From the NCBI GenBank assembly GCA_016803235.1, contig JADCLI010000002.1:62001-126000 (forward strand): a stretch of DNA of 64,000 bases. The letters are read 5' to 3'. The stretch is from Pimelobacter simplex (lineage in GTDB: Bacteria; Actinomycetota; Actinomycetes; Propionibacteriales; Nocardioidaceae). Under the pieces are notes generated by a model. That model saw only the letters and a program-made list of their open reading frames with translations. It was not told the origin of the DNA and made no database searches. A program made the translations under genes and the position numbers. Of this stretch, positions 1 to 10,816 are shown in pieces. Each line of letters opens with the position of its first letter. The first letter of the stretch is position 1.

Positions 1-729
1 GCGCAACTCACCACCGAAGTAGTGAGCGCCCATGCGGTGGGCCTCATCGACGATGATCAGGTCCCACTCGGTCTCCTTGAACTGCGCCTGGAGCTGCTCG
101 TTACGGGAGAGCTGATCCATCCGCGCAATCAGCAGCGGGTTGGTCTCGAAGACGTTGAAGTTGACCTGGGCGTCGATCAGCTGGTTCGTGAGCAGGTCGA
201 ACCGGAGGCCGAACTTGAAGAAGAGCTCGTCCTGCCACTGCTCGACCAGTCCGCCGGGAGCGATGATGAGGCACTGCTTCACGTCGTCGCGGAGCAGCAG
301 TTCCTTGATGTAGAGGCCGGCCATGATGGTCTTGCCGGCACCTGGGTCGTCGGCCAGCAGGAACCGGAGTGGTGTGCGCGGCAGCAGTTCGCCGTAGACA
401 GCGCGGATCTGGTGGGGGAGCGGCTGCACGTCACTGGTTGCGACGGCGAGCATGGGGTCAAAGAGCCCAGCGAGAGAGATCCGTTGGGCTTCCGCAACGA
501 GTTTGAAGTCGCTGGCGCTGGCATCGAAGGCTCGGCTGCCACTGGTCGCGATGCTCAGGCTGTCCTGGTCCGTGCGGAACACGACCTGCTGGCCGAGGCC
601 GCCGCCAGCGTTCTTGTAGGTCAGTTCGAGTGCGTCGGCGCCGTGCCACTGGGCAGCGATGACGGTGATGACCTCGGCGGGGATGAGTCCATCGATTCGC
701 AGGCCGGGCTTCAGCTCTTCAAGCTGCAC
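1..729 (-). CDS. DEAH-box SNF2/RapA-like helicase, N-terminal part (runs off the left edge)
   Basis: The first 243 residues are present; the rest lies left of the window. GTG at 729 is chosen because an AGGAGG sits about 7 nt upstream and the frame is open to base 1. A nucleotide-binding motif ADDPGAGKT is at residues 126-134 and motif II DEAH at 228-231, with a probable motif Ia (IIAPGGLVEQW) between. The motif I form is typical of large SNF2/RapA-like helicases that accompany DNA methylases in DISARM-type and helicase-methylase-ATPase defence loci. That link is family knowledge; no methylase is visible here. It is divergent from the helicase gene at 851, with about 120 bp between them. Codon use includes more A/T-ending codons than the core genes to the right, which suggests acquired DNA. 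Confidence 0.8.
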   Translation of the reverse strand, partial: MQLEELKPGLRIDGLIPAEVITVIAAQWHGADALELTYKNAGGGLGQQVVFRTDQDSLSIATSGSRAFDASASDFKLVAEAQRISLAGLFDPMLAVATSDVQPLPHQIRAVYGELLPRTPLRFLLADDPGAGKTIMAGLYIKELLLRDDVKQCLIIAPGGLVEQWQDELFFKFGLRFDLLTNQLIDAQVNFNVFETNPLLIARMDQLSRNEQLQAQFKETEWDLIIVDEAHRMGAHYFGGELR

Positions 730-850
730 GAGACAACCTCCTGTCGGGAAGAGTTCGAACGCTACCGGCCACCTCCGCCTGATCGCTGAACCGCCTGAAT
801 CCATCGGGATCTGCCGATAGCCTGCCGAGGTCCGGGTCGAAGCAGGAGTC

Positions 851-3478
851 ATGAATCGTCAAGAGCGTCAGCACGTCCGCGCGGTCGCAGATCAGGTCGC
901 AACGTGGTCCGAGACTGCAACACAGCTACTGAATGATCGACGGGCCGTCGAGGGTGCCGGGTCCAACGCTTCGGGCGAACTCCTCCGGCGCCTGCAGGCA
1001 TCGAGCCGCAGTCAAACTGCACCGTGGCGTTTCATTCCGCTGATCCCGGCCGATGGTGATCTGGTTGCTGCCCTCGCTCGGGCGCGAGCCATGCCCGCGC
1101 CGACGAAGCAGACTGCTCGATTTCTCGACCAGGTGTCTTCGCCTCGCATCAAGGGTGCGGTCGTCGATGCCCGCAGCGTGCTCGGCGCGAAGCGGTTCTT
1201 CTCTGGGAGCCAGCGCAAGGATGCCGCGACGGAGGCAACGGCGACCCTAACGTCGGTGCACCGCTCGGTCGGCGACTCCGACGCACTTCCCGAGATCGAC
1301 CGCCTGCAGGCGTGGCTGACCAGCCCCCGGAAGCCGTTCAATGCTTCGGCCGTGCTCTCGCCGGAGGTGGGCTTCGTCGGAATGCTTCCAGCCGGCGCAG
1401 AGGTGATCGATCGACGTTCCTTCCAAGCCGCTGAACGTGCCCTCGCAGCCATCGACGGCGCCCAACGCAACGAGCAAGACTTTCGAAAGAAGGTCATCGC
1501 TTGGGCCGATGCCGTGCGGCAGGCCGAAGCGCGCAGGATGGTTCAGGAGATGCCGGTGGAGCGGCTACGGGACGCGACCAGCGGACAGTTGCGGACTGGT
1601 GCCCTGGCATCGGCCGGCATCAGGACCGTTCAGCAGGTCCTGAGCCATGGTGATCGGATTCTCGGCCTTCCCGGGGTCGGGGCGACCACGGGGACCCGGA
1701 TGCTCGGGGCTGCTCGTGCCATCTGGAAGACGACCCTGGACGAGATGCCGGTCCGGATCGACTTCAAGAACCGTGGCGCCGAGGCGTCGAACCTGGTCAT
1801 GGCGATGCGGGCGTGGGATGCCGTGCGATCGATCAGCCGGCAGACGACGCTCCTCGCTGCCGCCGACCAGCTGCGGCCGATCATCACTTCGCTCGGAGCC
1901 GAGACGACCTTCCTCGTCGTCGTGCCGAACAAGCAGGCGGTCCAGCAGCTCAAAGAGCAGCTCGCGGTGCTTGAGGCCGGGGGCGCTGTGCTCACGCCCG
2001 ACAGCTCTCCCAGCGCCGGTGACCCCTGGGATGACTTCCTGTCCAGGCCCGCCGACTACTTTGCGATGCTCTCCGAGCTGGGTTTCCTCGCCGATGGCGA
2101 TGACAAGAGTCAGGGCGATCTTCCGACCGAGATCGTCGAGGCGATCCGCGAACTCAAGCTGGAGACCACGCACCTCAAGGCCTCGCTCCGCGGCTACCAG
2201 TCCTTTGGCGCGCGGTTCGCGATCGTCCAGCGCAAGGTGATCATCGGTGACGAGATGGGACTGGGAAAGACCGTCGAGTCGCTGGCCGTCCTCACCCACC
2301 TGCGAGCCCGCGGATCGCACCATTTTCTGGTCGTCTGCCCTGCCGCCGTGGTCACGAACTGGGTCCGCGAGGTCCGAACGAAGTCTGACCTACGGGCACA
2401 CCGTCTCCACGGGCCGGGGCGCGATGGCTCGTTGACCTCCTGGATCCGCAACGGCGGGGTCGCGATCACCACCTACGACAGCCTCGGCTGGCTGGAGGGA
2501 CAAATCCCGGACAAGGCGCAACCCGCATGTCTGGTGTTCGACGAAGCGCACTACGTCAAGAATCCCGATGCTCAGCGAACCCGTCGATCGCTTGCACTCA
2601 TCAGGAGGTGCGAGCGAGCGATCCTCCTGACGGGGACACCCTTGGAGAACCGCATCGAGGAGTTCCGCAACCTTGTGGGGTATCTGCGGCCCGACCTGAC
2701 CGTGAACGCCAGCGAGTTCGCCCCGCGACAATTCCGCAAGCAGGTCGCGCCGGCCTATCTGCGGCGCAACCAGGAAGACGTCCTGACCGAGCTCCCCGAG
2801 CTCGTCGAGGTGGACGAGTGGATGCCCATGTCGAAGGCAGACGAGGAGCACTACCGCTCGGCAGTGATGTCAGGGAACTTCATGGGCATGCGTCAGGCCG
2901 CGCTTCGGGCGGGACAACAGTCTCAGAAGATGCAACGCCTCCTCGACATCGTCGAGGAGGCGGAGGACAACGAGCGTCGGGTACTCGTGTTCTCGCACTT
3001 CCGCGACGTGCTGGACGAGGTGGCCGCCATCCTCCCCGGGAAGGTCTTCGGCCCGCTGACCGGATCCGTTCCCGCAGCAAAGCGGCAGCAAATGGTCGAC
3101 GACTTCTCCGCCGCGGGTCACGGCGCCGTGCTGGTGGCCCAGATCGTCGCTGGCGGGGTGGGGCTCAACATCCAGGCTGCCTCTGTCGTCGTGATCTGTG
3201 AGCCGCAACTAAAGCCCACCACGGAGTGGCAGGCGATTGCTCGGTCACGACGCATGGGACAGCTCGAGTCCGTGCAGGTCCACCGTTTGTTGTCGGAGGA
3301 GGGCGTTGACTTGCGGATCACCGAGATACTCGCCAAGAAGAGTGAGCTGTTCGCCGAGTTTGCCCGGGTCTCGGAGACCGCCGAGAGTGCACCTGAGGCG
3401 TACGACATCTCTGACGCCGAGGTTGCCCGAGAGATCGTTGCGTCCGAACGACAGCGTCTGATGACGTCTCCCTCCTGA
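851..3478 (+). CDS. SNF2-family DEAH helicase with long N-terminal region and helix-hairpin-helix-like segment
   Basis: 875 residues. The C-terminal half is a complete SNF2 motor: motif I GDEMGLGKT at 466-474, motif II DEAH at 564-567, motif III LTGTP at about 593-597, and a second RecA-like lobe with VLVFSHF near 711 and motif VI QAIARSRRMGQ at 794-804. All catalytic positions look intact, so an active double-strand DNA translocase is likely. The first 440 residues have no domain I recognise, except a stretch at about 250-290 (LPGVGATTG) that resembles a helix-hairpin-helix DNA-binding fold. ATG at 851 follows GCAGGAG. The gene is divergent from the truncated helicase at 729 and convergent with the small gene at 3510-3839. 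GC is visibly lower than in gyrA. A defence or restriction-associated role is inferred from context only. Confidence 0.88.
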   Translation: MNRQERQHVRAVADQVATWSETATQLLNDRRAVEGAGSNASGELLRRLQASSRSQTAPWRFIPLIPADGDLVAALARARAMPAPTKQTARFLDQVSSPRIKGAVVDARSVLGAKRFFSGSQRKDAATEATATLTSVHRSVGDSDALPEIDRLQAWLTSPRKPFNASAVLSPEVGFVGMLPAGAEVIDRRSFQAAERALAAIDGAQRNEQDFRKKVIAWADAVRQAEARRMVQEMPVERLRDATSGQLRTGALASAGIRTVQQVLSHGDRILGLPGVGATTGTRMLGAARAIWKTTLDEMPVRIDFKNRGAEASNLVMAMRAWDAVRSISRQTTLLAAADQLRPIITSLGAETTFLVVVPNKQAVQQLKEQLAVLEAGGAVLTPDSSPSAGDPWDDFLSRPADYFAMLSELGFLADGDDKSQGDLPTEIVEAIRELKLETTHLKASLRGYQSFGARFAIVQRKVIIGDEMGLGKTVESLAVLTHLRARGSHHFLVVCPAAVVTNWVREVRTKSDLRAHRLHGPGRDGSLTSWIRNGGVAITTYDSLGWLEGQIPDKAQPACLVFDEAHYVKNPDAQRTRRSLALIRRCERAILLTGTPLENRIEEFRNLVGYLRPDLTVNASEFAPRQFRKQVAPAYLRRNQEDVLTELPELVEVDEWMPMSKADEEHYRSAVMSGNFMGMRQAALRAGQQSQKMQRLLDIVEEAEDNERRVLVFSHFRDVLDEVAAILPGKVFGPLTGSVPAAKRQQMVDDFSAAGHGAVLVAQIVAGGVGLNIQAASVVVICEPQLKPTTEWQAIARSRRMGQLESVQVHRLLSEEGVDLRITEILAKKSELFAEFARVSETAESAPEAYDISDAEVAREIVASERQRLMTSPS

Positions 3479-3509
3479 GCCGCCACATCGGCCACGCAGG
3501 CCGGGCCGA

Positions 3510-3839
3510 CTAGAGCCGATCGATCCAGGTGTCACCCTCGCGCTGATCCCACGCCGAACCGCTGCGGGTGTTCTCCGGCGCGCGACGATGAAGCTCGTCT
3601 CGGAGCGCGCCAGCCTCGGCGGCAGTGAGCTCCTTCAACGCTGCGACGGGCCGGCCGACGATCTCGGCGACGAGGCGCTGACGGTCGTTCATCGAGTCGA
3701 CGCCACATCGGTCGAGAGCAGCACGCAGAGCGTCGATCTGCCATGCCGGGAGCATCTCGACCTTGGCCGTGTCGGCGGGATCTGTCGTCGGCTCGGGCAG
3801 GTCGTCCCCAAATAGGGAGGCATCGACGGACATGGACAT
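3510..3839 (-). CDS. Hypothetical protein, 109 aa
   Basis: I do not recognise this protein. It has an acidic N-terminal third (GDDLPEPTTDPADTAK), a central helical region beginning WQIDALRAALDRCGV, and a charged C-terminus ending DTWIDRL. No signal peptide or membrane span is seen. The segment RQRLVAEIVGRPVAALKEL looks like an amphipathic helical module and might be a small DNA- or protein-binding domain, but no family can be named. Its stop lies 32 bp from the stop of the SNF2 gene, to which it is convergent. It sits between the helicase pair and tRNA-Ala, so it belongs to the accessory segment. A plain ATG start and a conserved-looking composition support a real gene. Confidence 0.6.
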   Translation of the reverse strand: MSMSVDASLFGDDLPEPTTDPADTAKVEMLPAWQIDALRAALDRCGVDSMNDRQRLVAEIVGRPVAALKELTAAEAGALRDELHRRAPENTRSGSAWDQREGDTWIDRL

Positions 3840-3928
3840 AAGGGTAGCCAGCGTCGACCCGGTGAGATTCCCTTCCCCCTACAGTCCCCCTAGCGTCAGA
3901 TCTCGAACCGAACCAGAGCACTCTTGAA

Positions 3929-3960
3929 ATGAAAGAAACCGCAGGCTGACCTGCGGTTTC
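3929..3960 (-). terminator. Intrinsic terminator downstream of tRNA-Ala
   Basis: A 10-bp perfect stem (GAAACCGCAG at 3935-3944 with CTGCGGTTTC at 3951-3960) closes a 6-nt loop, only 5 bp beyond the tRNA 3' end. Read on the minus strand it is followed by a T-rich stretch (TTTCATTTCAA). Confidence 0.75.
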
Positions 3961-3965
3961 TCTGG

Positions 3966-4038
3966 TGGAGCCTACGAGACTCGAACTCGCAACCCCCTGC
4001 TTGCAAAGCAGGTGCGCTACCAATTGCGCCAAGGCCCC
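3966..4038 (-). tRNA. tRNA-Ala (anticodon TGC)
   Basis: A 73-nt cloverleaf is read on the minus strand. The acceptor stem pairs GGGGCCT with AGGCTCC, with one G-U pair. The anticodon stem CCTGC/GCAGG encloses the loop TTTGCAA with TGC at positions 34-36, and the T arm contains GTTCGAGTC. The discriminator base is A and CCA is not encoded. With tRNA-Ile it forms the tRNA pair usually found beside gyrA in actinobacteria. Its 3' end faces the helicase segment, the orientation expected if an element had integrated into this tRNA gene. Confidence 0.97.
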
Positions 4039-4042
4039 TCGC

Positions 4043-4090
4043 GGTCTCGATACGCCTTCGCCTGGCGGCTCGGGCTACTCGACCAGCTTG
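4043..4090. repeat. Dispersed palindromic intergenic repeat, copy 1
   Basis: Begins GTCTCGATACGCC and ends GGGCTACTCGACCAGC. It matches copies at 4456 and 4531 in outline: GTCTCGATACG, a variable middle, GGCTCGG, CTACTCGAC. It lies between tRNA-Ala and the DLW-39 gene. Confidence 0.7.
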
Positions 4091-4104
4091 GTGGTGCAGC
4101 TGAT

Positions 4105-4230
4105 TCAGTTCTTGGGGAGCGTGTCGGTGGCCTCGGCCCACAGGGCCTGCTCGGCCTTGCTCTCCTGGAGCTTCTTGCCGGCGACGACGACGCCGACGAG
4201 GCCGAAGACCGCGAGAAGAATCTTCTTCAT
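4105..4230 (-). CDS. DLW-39 family small membrane peptide
   Basis: 41 residues, starting [13 protein letters not shown] and ending [11 protein letters not shown] at 4230 has a strong AGGAGG about 6 nt upstream. An N-terminal hydrophobic helix (residues 4-17) is followed by a charged helix containing the ALWAEATD segment. The DLW-39 family is named for its DLW motif and length of about 39 residues, and is found next to gyrA/tRNA-Ile in many actinobacteria; here the motif reads ALW. The function is unknown. It sits between tRNA-Ile and tRNA-Ala in the same orientation, 55 bp after the tRNA-Ile gene with a hairpin between. The family call rests on size, motif and location together. Confidence 0.82.
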   Translation of the reverse strand: MKKILLAVFGLVGVVVAGKKLQESKAEQALWAEATDTLPKN

Positions 4231-4250
4231 GAACCGCTCCTCCTTCGAAG

Positions 4251-4284
4251 AAGCCCCGGTCCGCGGATTCCGCGGCCGGGGCTT
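4251..4284 (-). terminator. GC-rich hairpin between tRNA-Ile and the DLW-39 gene
   Basis: AAGCCCCGG at 4251-4259 pairs with CCGGGGCTT at 4276-4284, with an inner CCGCGG/CCGCGG extension. On the minus strand it is followed by CTTC and then the DLW-39 ribosome binding site. It probably terminates or processes the tRNA-Ile transcript. The U-tract is weak. Confidence 0.55.
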
Positions 4285-4288
4285 TCCG

Positions 4289-4362
4289 TGGGCCTAAGAG
4301 GACTTGAACCTCTGACCCCCACATTATCAGTGTGGTGCTCTAACCGTCTGAGCTATAGGCCC
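4289..4362 (-). tRNA. tRNA-Ile (anticodon GAT)
   Basis: A 74-nt cloverleaf on the minus strand. Acceptor GGGCCTA pairs with TAGGCCC, the D arm contains AGCTCAGACGGTTAGAGC, the anticodon stem CCACA/TGTGG encloses CTGATAA (GAT at 34-36), and the T arm is AGAGG-TTCAAGT-CCTCT. The discriminator is A and CCA is not encoded. Confidence 0.97.
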
Positions 4363-4455
4363 GGGTGACTCGCCGCTCTGGGTGGAAGCCCCGCGGCAGC
4401 AAGCCGAGGTCAGACACTACCGGAGGGGGCGAGGGAGGGACAAAACGGGGGCGGC

Positions 4456-4503
4456 GTCTCGATACGTCCTCGCCCAGGGGCTCGGACTACTCGACGAACT
4501 TCG
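4456..4503. repeat. Dispersed palindromic intergenic repeat, copy 2
   Basis: Starts GTCTCGATACGTCCTCG and ends GGACTACTCGACGAACTTC. It is nearly identical to copy 3 about 75 bp to the right, so the two form a direct repeat in the gap between tRNA-Ile and the DUF3566 gene. Confidence 0.7.
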
Positions 4504-4530
4504 GGCGACGCTGCTCGACGAACTCACCGC

Positions 4531-4577
4531 GTCTCGATACGTCCTCGCTTAGCGGCTCGGACTACTCGACGAACTTG
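4531..4577. repeat. Dispersed palindromic intergenic repeat, copy 3
   Basis: GTCTCGATACGTCCTCGCTT, then GGCTCGGACTACTCGACGAAC. It ends about 20 bp from the stop of the DUF3566 gene and may act as its transcript end. Together with copy 2 it accounts for most of the 236-bp gap from 4363 to 4598; nothing else was seen there. Confidence 0.7.
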
Positions 4578-4598
4578 GGTGCGACGAGGTCGGCTGGG

Positions 4599-5116
4599 TC
4601 AGGCGTCCTCGGCGAGGGTGATCTCGATGCCGCCCAGGAGCGCCGCCGACATGTTGTAGAGGAAGGCGACGAGGGTGGCGGCGGCGGTGATCAGGACGAC
4701 GTCGATGGCCGCCACGAGCATGGTGAAGCCGAGGACGCGGCTGGTGCCGACGTAGTCCTCGATACGGAAGGAGGCGACGTCCTCGCCGCCGATGCCCTCC
4801 TGGATCGTGGAGTTGATCGAGTCCCACACGCCGGCGGCGCCGAGCACCTGCCACACCATCGCCACCGACACCACGGTGACGACGGCGAAGGCGATGGACA
4901 GCAGGAACGACGTCTTCATGACCGACCACGGGTCGACCCGGGTCAGCCGCAGGCGGGCGCGGCGCGGGGTGCGGCCGCGCGCCGCCCCCGGACCGGGTAC
5001 GCCGCCCGGCACAGCCGGGGGGACGGACCCGGAGGCCGAAGGCGCCGAGGGCGCGCCGGCAGGGCGGCCTGCGGCGGCCGCCGGCCGGACCACGGTGTCC
5101 TCGACGCGCTCGGTCA

Positions 5117-5117
<1 letters not shown>
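4599..5117 (-). CDS. DUF3566 membrane protein downstream of gyrA
   Basis: 172 residues. The first 60 are a Pro/Ala/Gly-rich cytoplasmic stretch ending in a basic patch (RTPRRARLRLTRVDPWSVMK). Two membrane spans follow, near 68-92 and 127-155, with an extracytoplasmic loop between them (GVWDSINSTIQEG). The RLRLTRVDPWSVMK-type entry followed by two spans is the hallmark of DUF3566, which is almost always encoded directly after gyrA in actinobacteria. The function is not established. Its ATG overlaps the gyrA stop by one base (TGATG), so it is translationally coupled and belongs to the gyrase operon. Confidence 0.92.
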
Positions 5118-7795
<2,678 letters not shown>

Positions 7796-7863
7796 GATTG
7801 CTCTCTCTGAGTTGTTCTACGTCTGTCTAAGAAGATCGGTAGAGATCCGGATACATGGCCAGA

Positions 7864-7901
7864 GGTCTCGAGACGGTCGCTGCGCGACCCCCTCGACCAC
7901 C
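7864..7901. repeat. Palindromic repeat copy 4, gyrB-gyrA spacer
   Basis: GGTCTCGAGACGGTCGCTGC, then GCGACCCCCTCGACCACCGG. The core GGTCGC-TGC-GCGACC is a perfect hairpin. It lies inside the gyrase operon and could attenuate or process the gyrB-gyrA transcript. Confidence 0.7.
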
Positions 7902-7903
7902 GG

Positions 7904-9973
7904 TCAGATATCGAGGAATCGGACGTCCTTGGCGTTGCGCTGGATGAAGGAGCGGCGCTGCTCGACGTCCTCGCCCATGAGGATCGAGAAGATCTCGTCG
8001 GCCTGGGCCGCGTCCTCGAGGTTGACCTGGAGCAGCACCCGCTGGTCGGGGTCGAGCGTGGTCTCCCACAGCTCGTCGGCGTTCATCTCGCCGAGACCCT
8101 TGTAGCGCTGGATCGGGGCCTCCTTGGGCAGCTTCTTGCCCTGCTCGAGGCCGTCGCGCATCACCGCGTCGCGCTCGGCGTCGGAGTAGACGAACTCGTG
8201 CTCGTGCGGCTTGTTCCACTTGATCCGGTACAGCGGCGGCTGGGCGAGGTAGACGTGGCCGGCCTCGATCAGCGGGCGCATGAACCGGAACAGCAGGGTC
8301 AGCAGCAGGGTGTTGATGTGGTGGCCGTCGACGTCGGCGTCGGCCATCAGCACGATCTTGTGGTAGCGCAGCTTGTCGATGTCGAACTCCTCGTGCACAC
8401 CGGTGCCGAGGGCCGAGATGATCGCCTGGACCTCCTGGTTGGCCAGGACCTTGTCGATGCGCGCCTTCTCGACGTTGAGGATCTTGCCGCGGATCGGGAG
8501 GATCGCCTGGATCCGGTTCTCGCGGCCCATGACCGCCGAGCCACCCGCGGAGTCACCCTCGACGATGAAGACCTCGCACTCCTCCGGGTTGCGCGAGCTG
8601 CAGTCGCGCAGCTTGCCGGGGAGACCACCGCCGCCGAGCAGGCCCTTGCGGTTGCGGGCCAGGTCGCGGGCCTTGCGTGCGGCGATCCGCGCGGTCGCGG
8701 CGGCCTGCGCCTTGCGGATGACCTCCTTGCCCTCGTTGGGGTTCTGCTCGAGCCAGGCGCCGAGCTGGTCGTTGACGACCGACTGGACGAAGCCCTTGGC
8801 CTCGGTGTTGCCGAGCTTGGCCTTGGTCTGGCCCTCGAACTGGGGGTTGGAGATCTTCAGGCTGATGATCGCGGTGAGACCCTCGCGGATGTCGTCCCCG
8901 GTGAGCCGGTCCTCCTTCTTCTTGATCAGGCCCCACTCCTCGCCCCACCGGTTGATCAGCGAGGTGAGCGCGGCGCGGAAGCCCTCCTCGTGGGTGCCGC
9001 CCTCGGGGGTGTTGATCGTGTTGGCGAAGGTGTGGACCGACTCGTTGTACGACGAGACCTGCCACTGCATCGCGAGCTCGAGGCTCATCGGGTTGGGGAC
9101 GTCGTCGCCCGTGTCGGCCTCGGCCGCGATGATCGAGCTGACGGTGGTCTTGTTGCGGTTGAGGAAGTCGACGTAGTCGGCCAGGCCGCGCTCGTACTGG
9201 AAGACCTGCTCGAGCGCCTTGTGCCCGTCGACGTCGACGGCGTGCACCGCGGACGCGGCGGTCGCGACGCCGGCGGTCTCGTCGGCGGTGCCGTCCTCGA
9301 CCGCGTCGGCGAGCTCCTCGGCCTTGGGCCGGGCGTCGCGCAGCTCGATCCGCAGGCCCTTGTTGAGGAAGGCCATCTCGCGGAACCGGGTCGAGATCGT
9401 CTCGAGGTTGTAGTCGGTCGTCTCGAAGATCTCCGGCGAGGCGAACCAGGTGACCGTCGTACCGGTGCGCTCGCCGTCCTCGAGCGGGCGGACCTGGCGC
9501 AGGTCGTAGTCGGGCACGCCGAGGGAGAAGTCCTGCTCCCACAGGTAGCCGCGGTTCTTGATCTCCAGGCGCAGGCGGGTCGACAGCGCGTTGACGACCG
9601 ACGAGCCGACGCCGTGCAGGCCACCGGAGACCTTGTAGCCGCCGCCGCCGAACTTGCCGCCCGCGTGCAGGACGGTCAGCGCGAGGGTCGCGGCCGGCAG
9701 CTCCTGGCCGGGCGCGGTGTCGGTCGGGATGCCGCGGCCGTTGTCGGACACGCTGACCGAGCCGTCGGGGTTGAGCGAGACCTTGATCGTGTCGCACCAG
9801 CCGGCCAGCGCCTCGTCCACCGCGTTGTCGACGATCTCCCAGATCAGGTGGTGGAGACCGCGCTCGCCCGTGGAGCCGATGTACATGCCGGGCCGCTTGC
9901 GGACCGCCTCGAGACCCTCGAGAACCTGGATCGCCGAGGCGTCGTACTCGGGGGACTGCTCGTCAGTGGACAC
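7904..9973 (-). CDS. gyrB: DNA gyrase subunit B
   Basis: 689 residues from GTG at 9973 ([13 protein letters not shown]...). An in-frame ATG four codons upstream at 9985 is possible, but GAGGT about 6 nt before the GTG favours the shorter form. The GHKL ATPase domain shows [15 protein letters not shown] and [14 protein letters not shown]. The transducer domain follows. The TOPRIM domain has [22 protein letters not shown] and DADVDGHH. It forms the A2B2 holoenzyme with GyrA. The DUF721 gene and recF lie upstream in the same direction, with a 258-bp gap (9974-10231) in which I see no gene. That gap probably carries the gyrB promoter. Confidence 0.98.
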   Translation of the reverse strand: MSTDEQSPEYDASAIQVLEGLEAVRKRPGMYIGSTGERGLHHLIWEIVDNAVDEALAGWCDTIKVSLNPDGSVSVSDNGRGIPTDTAPGQELPAATLALTVLHAGGKFGGGGYKVSGGLHGVGSSVVNALSTRLRLEIKNRGYLWEQDFSLGVPDYDLRQVRPLEDGERTGTTVTWFASPEIFETTDYNLETISTRFREMAFLNKGLRIELRDARPKAEELADAVEDGTADETAGVATAASAVHAVDVDGHKALEQVFQYERGLADYVDFLNRNKTTVSSIIAAEADTGDDVPNPMSLELAMQWQVSSYNESVHTFANTINTPEGGTHEEGFRAALTSLINRWGEEWGLIKKKEDRLTGDDIREGLTAIISLKISNPQFEGQTKAKLGNTEAKGFVQSVVNDQLGAWLEQNPNEGKEVIRKAQAAATARIAARKARDLARNRKGLLGGGGLPGKLRDCSSRNPEECEVFIVEGDSAGGSAVMGRENRIQAILPIRGKILNVEKARIDKVLANQEVQAIISALGTGVHEEFDIDKLRYHKIVLMADADVDGHHINTLLLTLLFRFMRPLIEAGHVYLAQPPLYRIKWNKPHEHEFVYSDAERDAVMRDGLEQGKKLPKEAPIQRYKGLGEMNADELWETTLDPDQRVLLQVNLEDAAQADEIFSILMGEDVEQRRSFIQRNAKDVRFLDI

Positions 9974-10231
9974 GCGGGACCTCATTCACTTGGTCGTTCA
10001 GGGCACGCCGGGCCGACTTTTGACGAAGGCATGGCGAAGGCCGAGTCAGGCGTCCCGAGACGCGTTCCCGGCCGATGAGTCATTCTAGCCTCCTGAGGGC
10101 CTCAGGACACGCGTGGCGGCGCGGTCAGGGGACAACGGCAGGTGAAATGTGGCCGCAGGCGGCCCAGAAACGGCGATGGGAGCGCCGCGCAGGGGTGTCG
10201 ATGAGCCCCAGTACGTCGCAGGGCCTCCCGA

Positions 10232-10816
10232 TCAGCCGTAGGTGTCGCGCGGGCCCCGGCTCCCCGGCGCCTTGCGCCGGCCGTGCTTCCAGCTCGGCGC
10301 GTGCGGCCCCAGCACCTCCACGACGGTGACCGTGCCGTCGCCCAGCTCCTCGTTGAGCCGCCGGACCACGCTCGCGGCGAGCAGCTTGAGCTGGGTGGCC
10401 CAGGCGGTGGAGTCGGTGCGCACCACGAGGGTGCCGTCGGTGAGCGACTCCGGCGTGCTGTGGGCGCCGATCTCGGGCCCGACGATCTCGGCCCACCGGG
10501 CGAAGACGCCCCGCACCTGCAGGTCGAGCCCCCAGCCGCGGCCGTCGATCAGCCGGTCCACCTCGCTGCCCAGGCCCTGCGGGTCGCGGCCGTCGGGGTG
10601 CGCGCTGCTCAGCTGCGGCTCGTTGCGGTTGCCGCGGCGGCGGAACGTCCCGCCGCCCTTGCCCGGGTTGACCCGCGGCAGGCGGCGGGCCGGTGTCGCG
10701 CTGGACCCCGCGGTACCGAGCATCTGGGCGCGCGCCAGCTCGAGCCCGTCGGGCCGGTGCTGCTCGGCCTCCACCTGGGGCTGCTCCTGGGGCTGCTCCT
10801 CGGGCTCGTCAGGCAC
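10232..10816 (-). CDS. DUF721 (DciA-like) protein
   Basis: 194 residues. The N-terminal 85 residues are disordered and rich in Glu, Gln and Arg. The conserved DUF721 core is roughly 95-170 ([54 protein letters not shown]). The tail is basic ([19 protein letters not shown]). DUF721 proteins include DciA, the loader of replicative helicase DnaB in bacteria lacking DnaC, and related RNA-binding-like folds; here that role is inferred from family and location. Its ATG overlaps the end of recF by 8 bp, indicating translational coupling. Confidence 0.9.
   Translation of the reverse strand: MPDEPEEQPQEQPQVEAEQHRPDGLELARAQMLGTAGSSATPARRLPRVNPGKGGGTFRRRGNRNEPQLSSAHPDGRDPQGLGSEVDRLIDGRGWGLDLQVRGVFARWAEIVGPEIGAHSTPESLTDGTLVVRTDSTAWATQLKLLAASVVRRLNEELGDGTVTVVEVLGPHAPSWKHGRRKAPGSRGPRDTYG

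Noticed and set aside
3532..4032. Minus-strand open frame running through tRNA-Ala
   Set aside because: It translates the tRNA and the real 109-aa gene in another frame.
8198..10078. 626-codon open frame on the plus strand opposite gyrB
   Set aside because: Mirror frame of a high-GC gene with repetitive Leu/Val/Asp/Gly composition and no domain; gyrB is certain.
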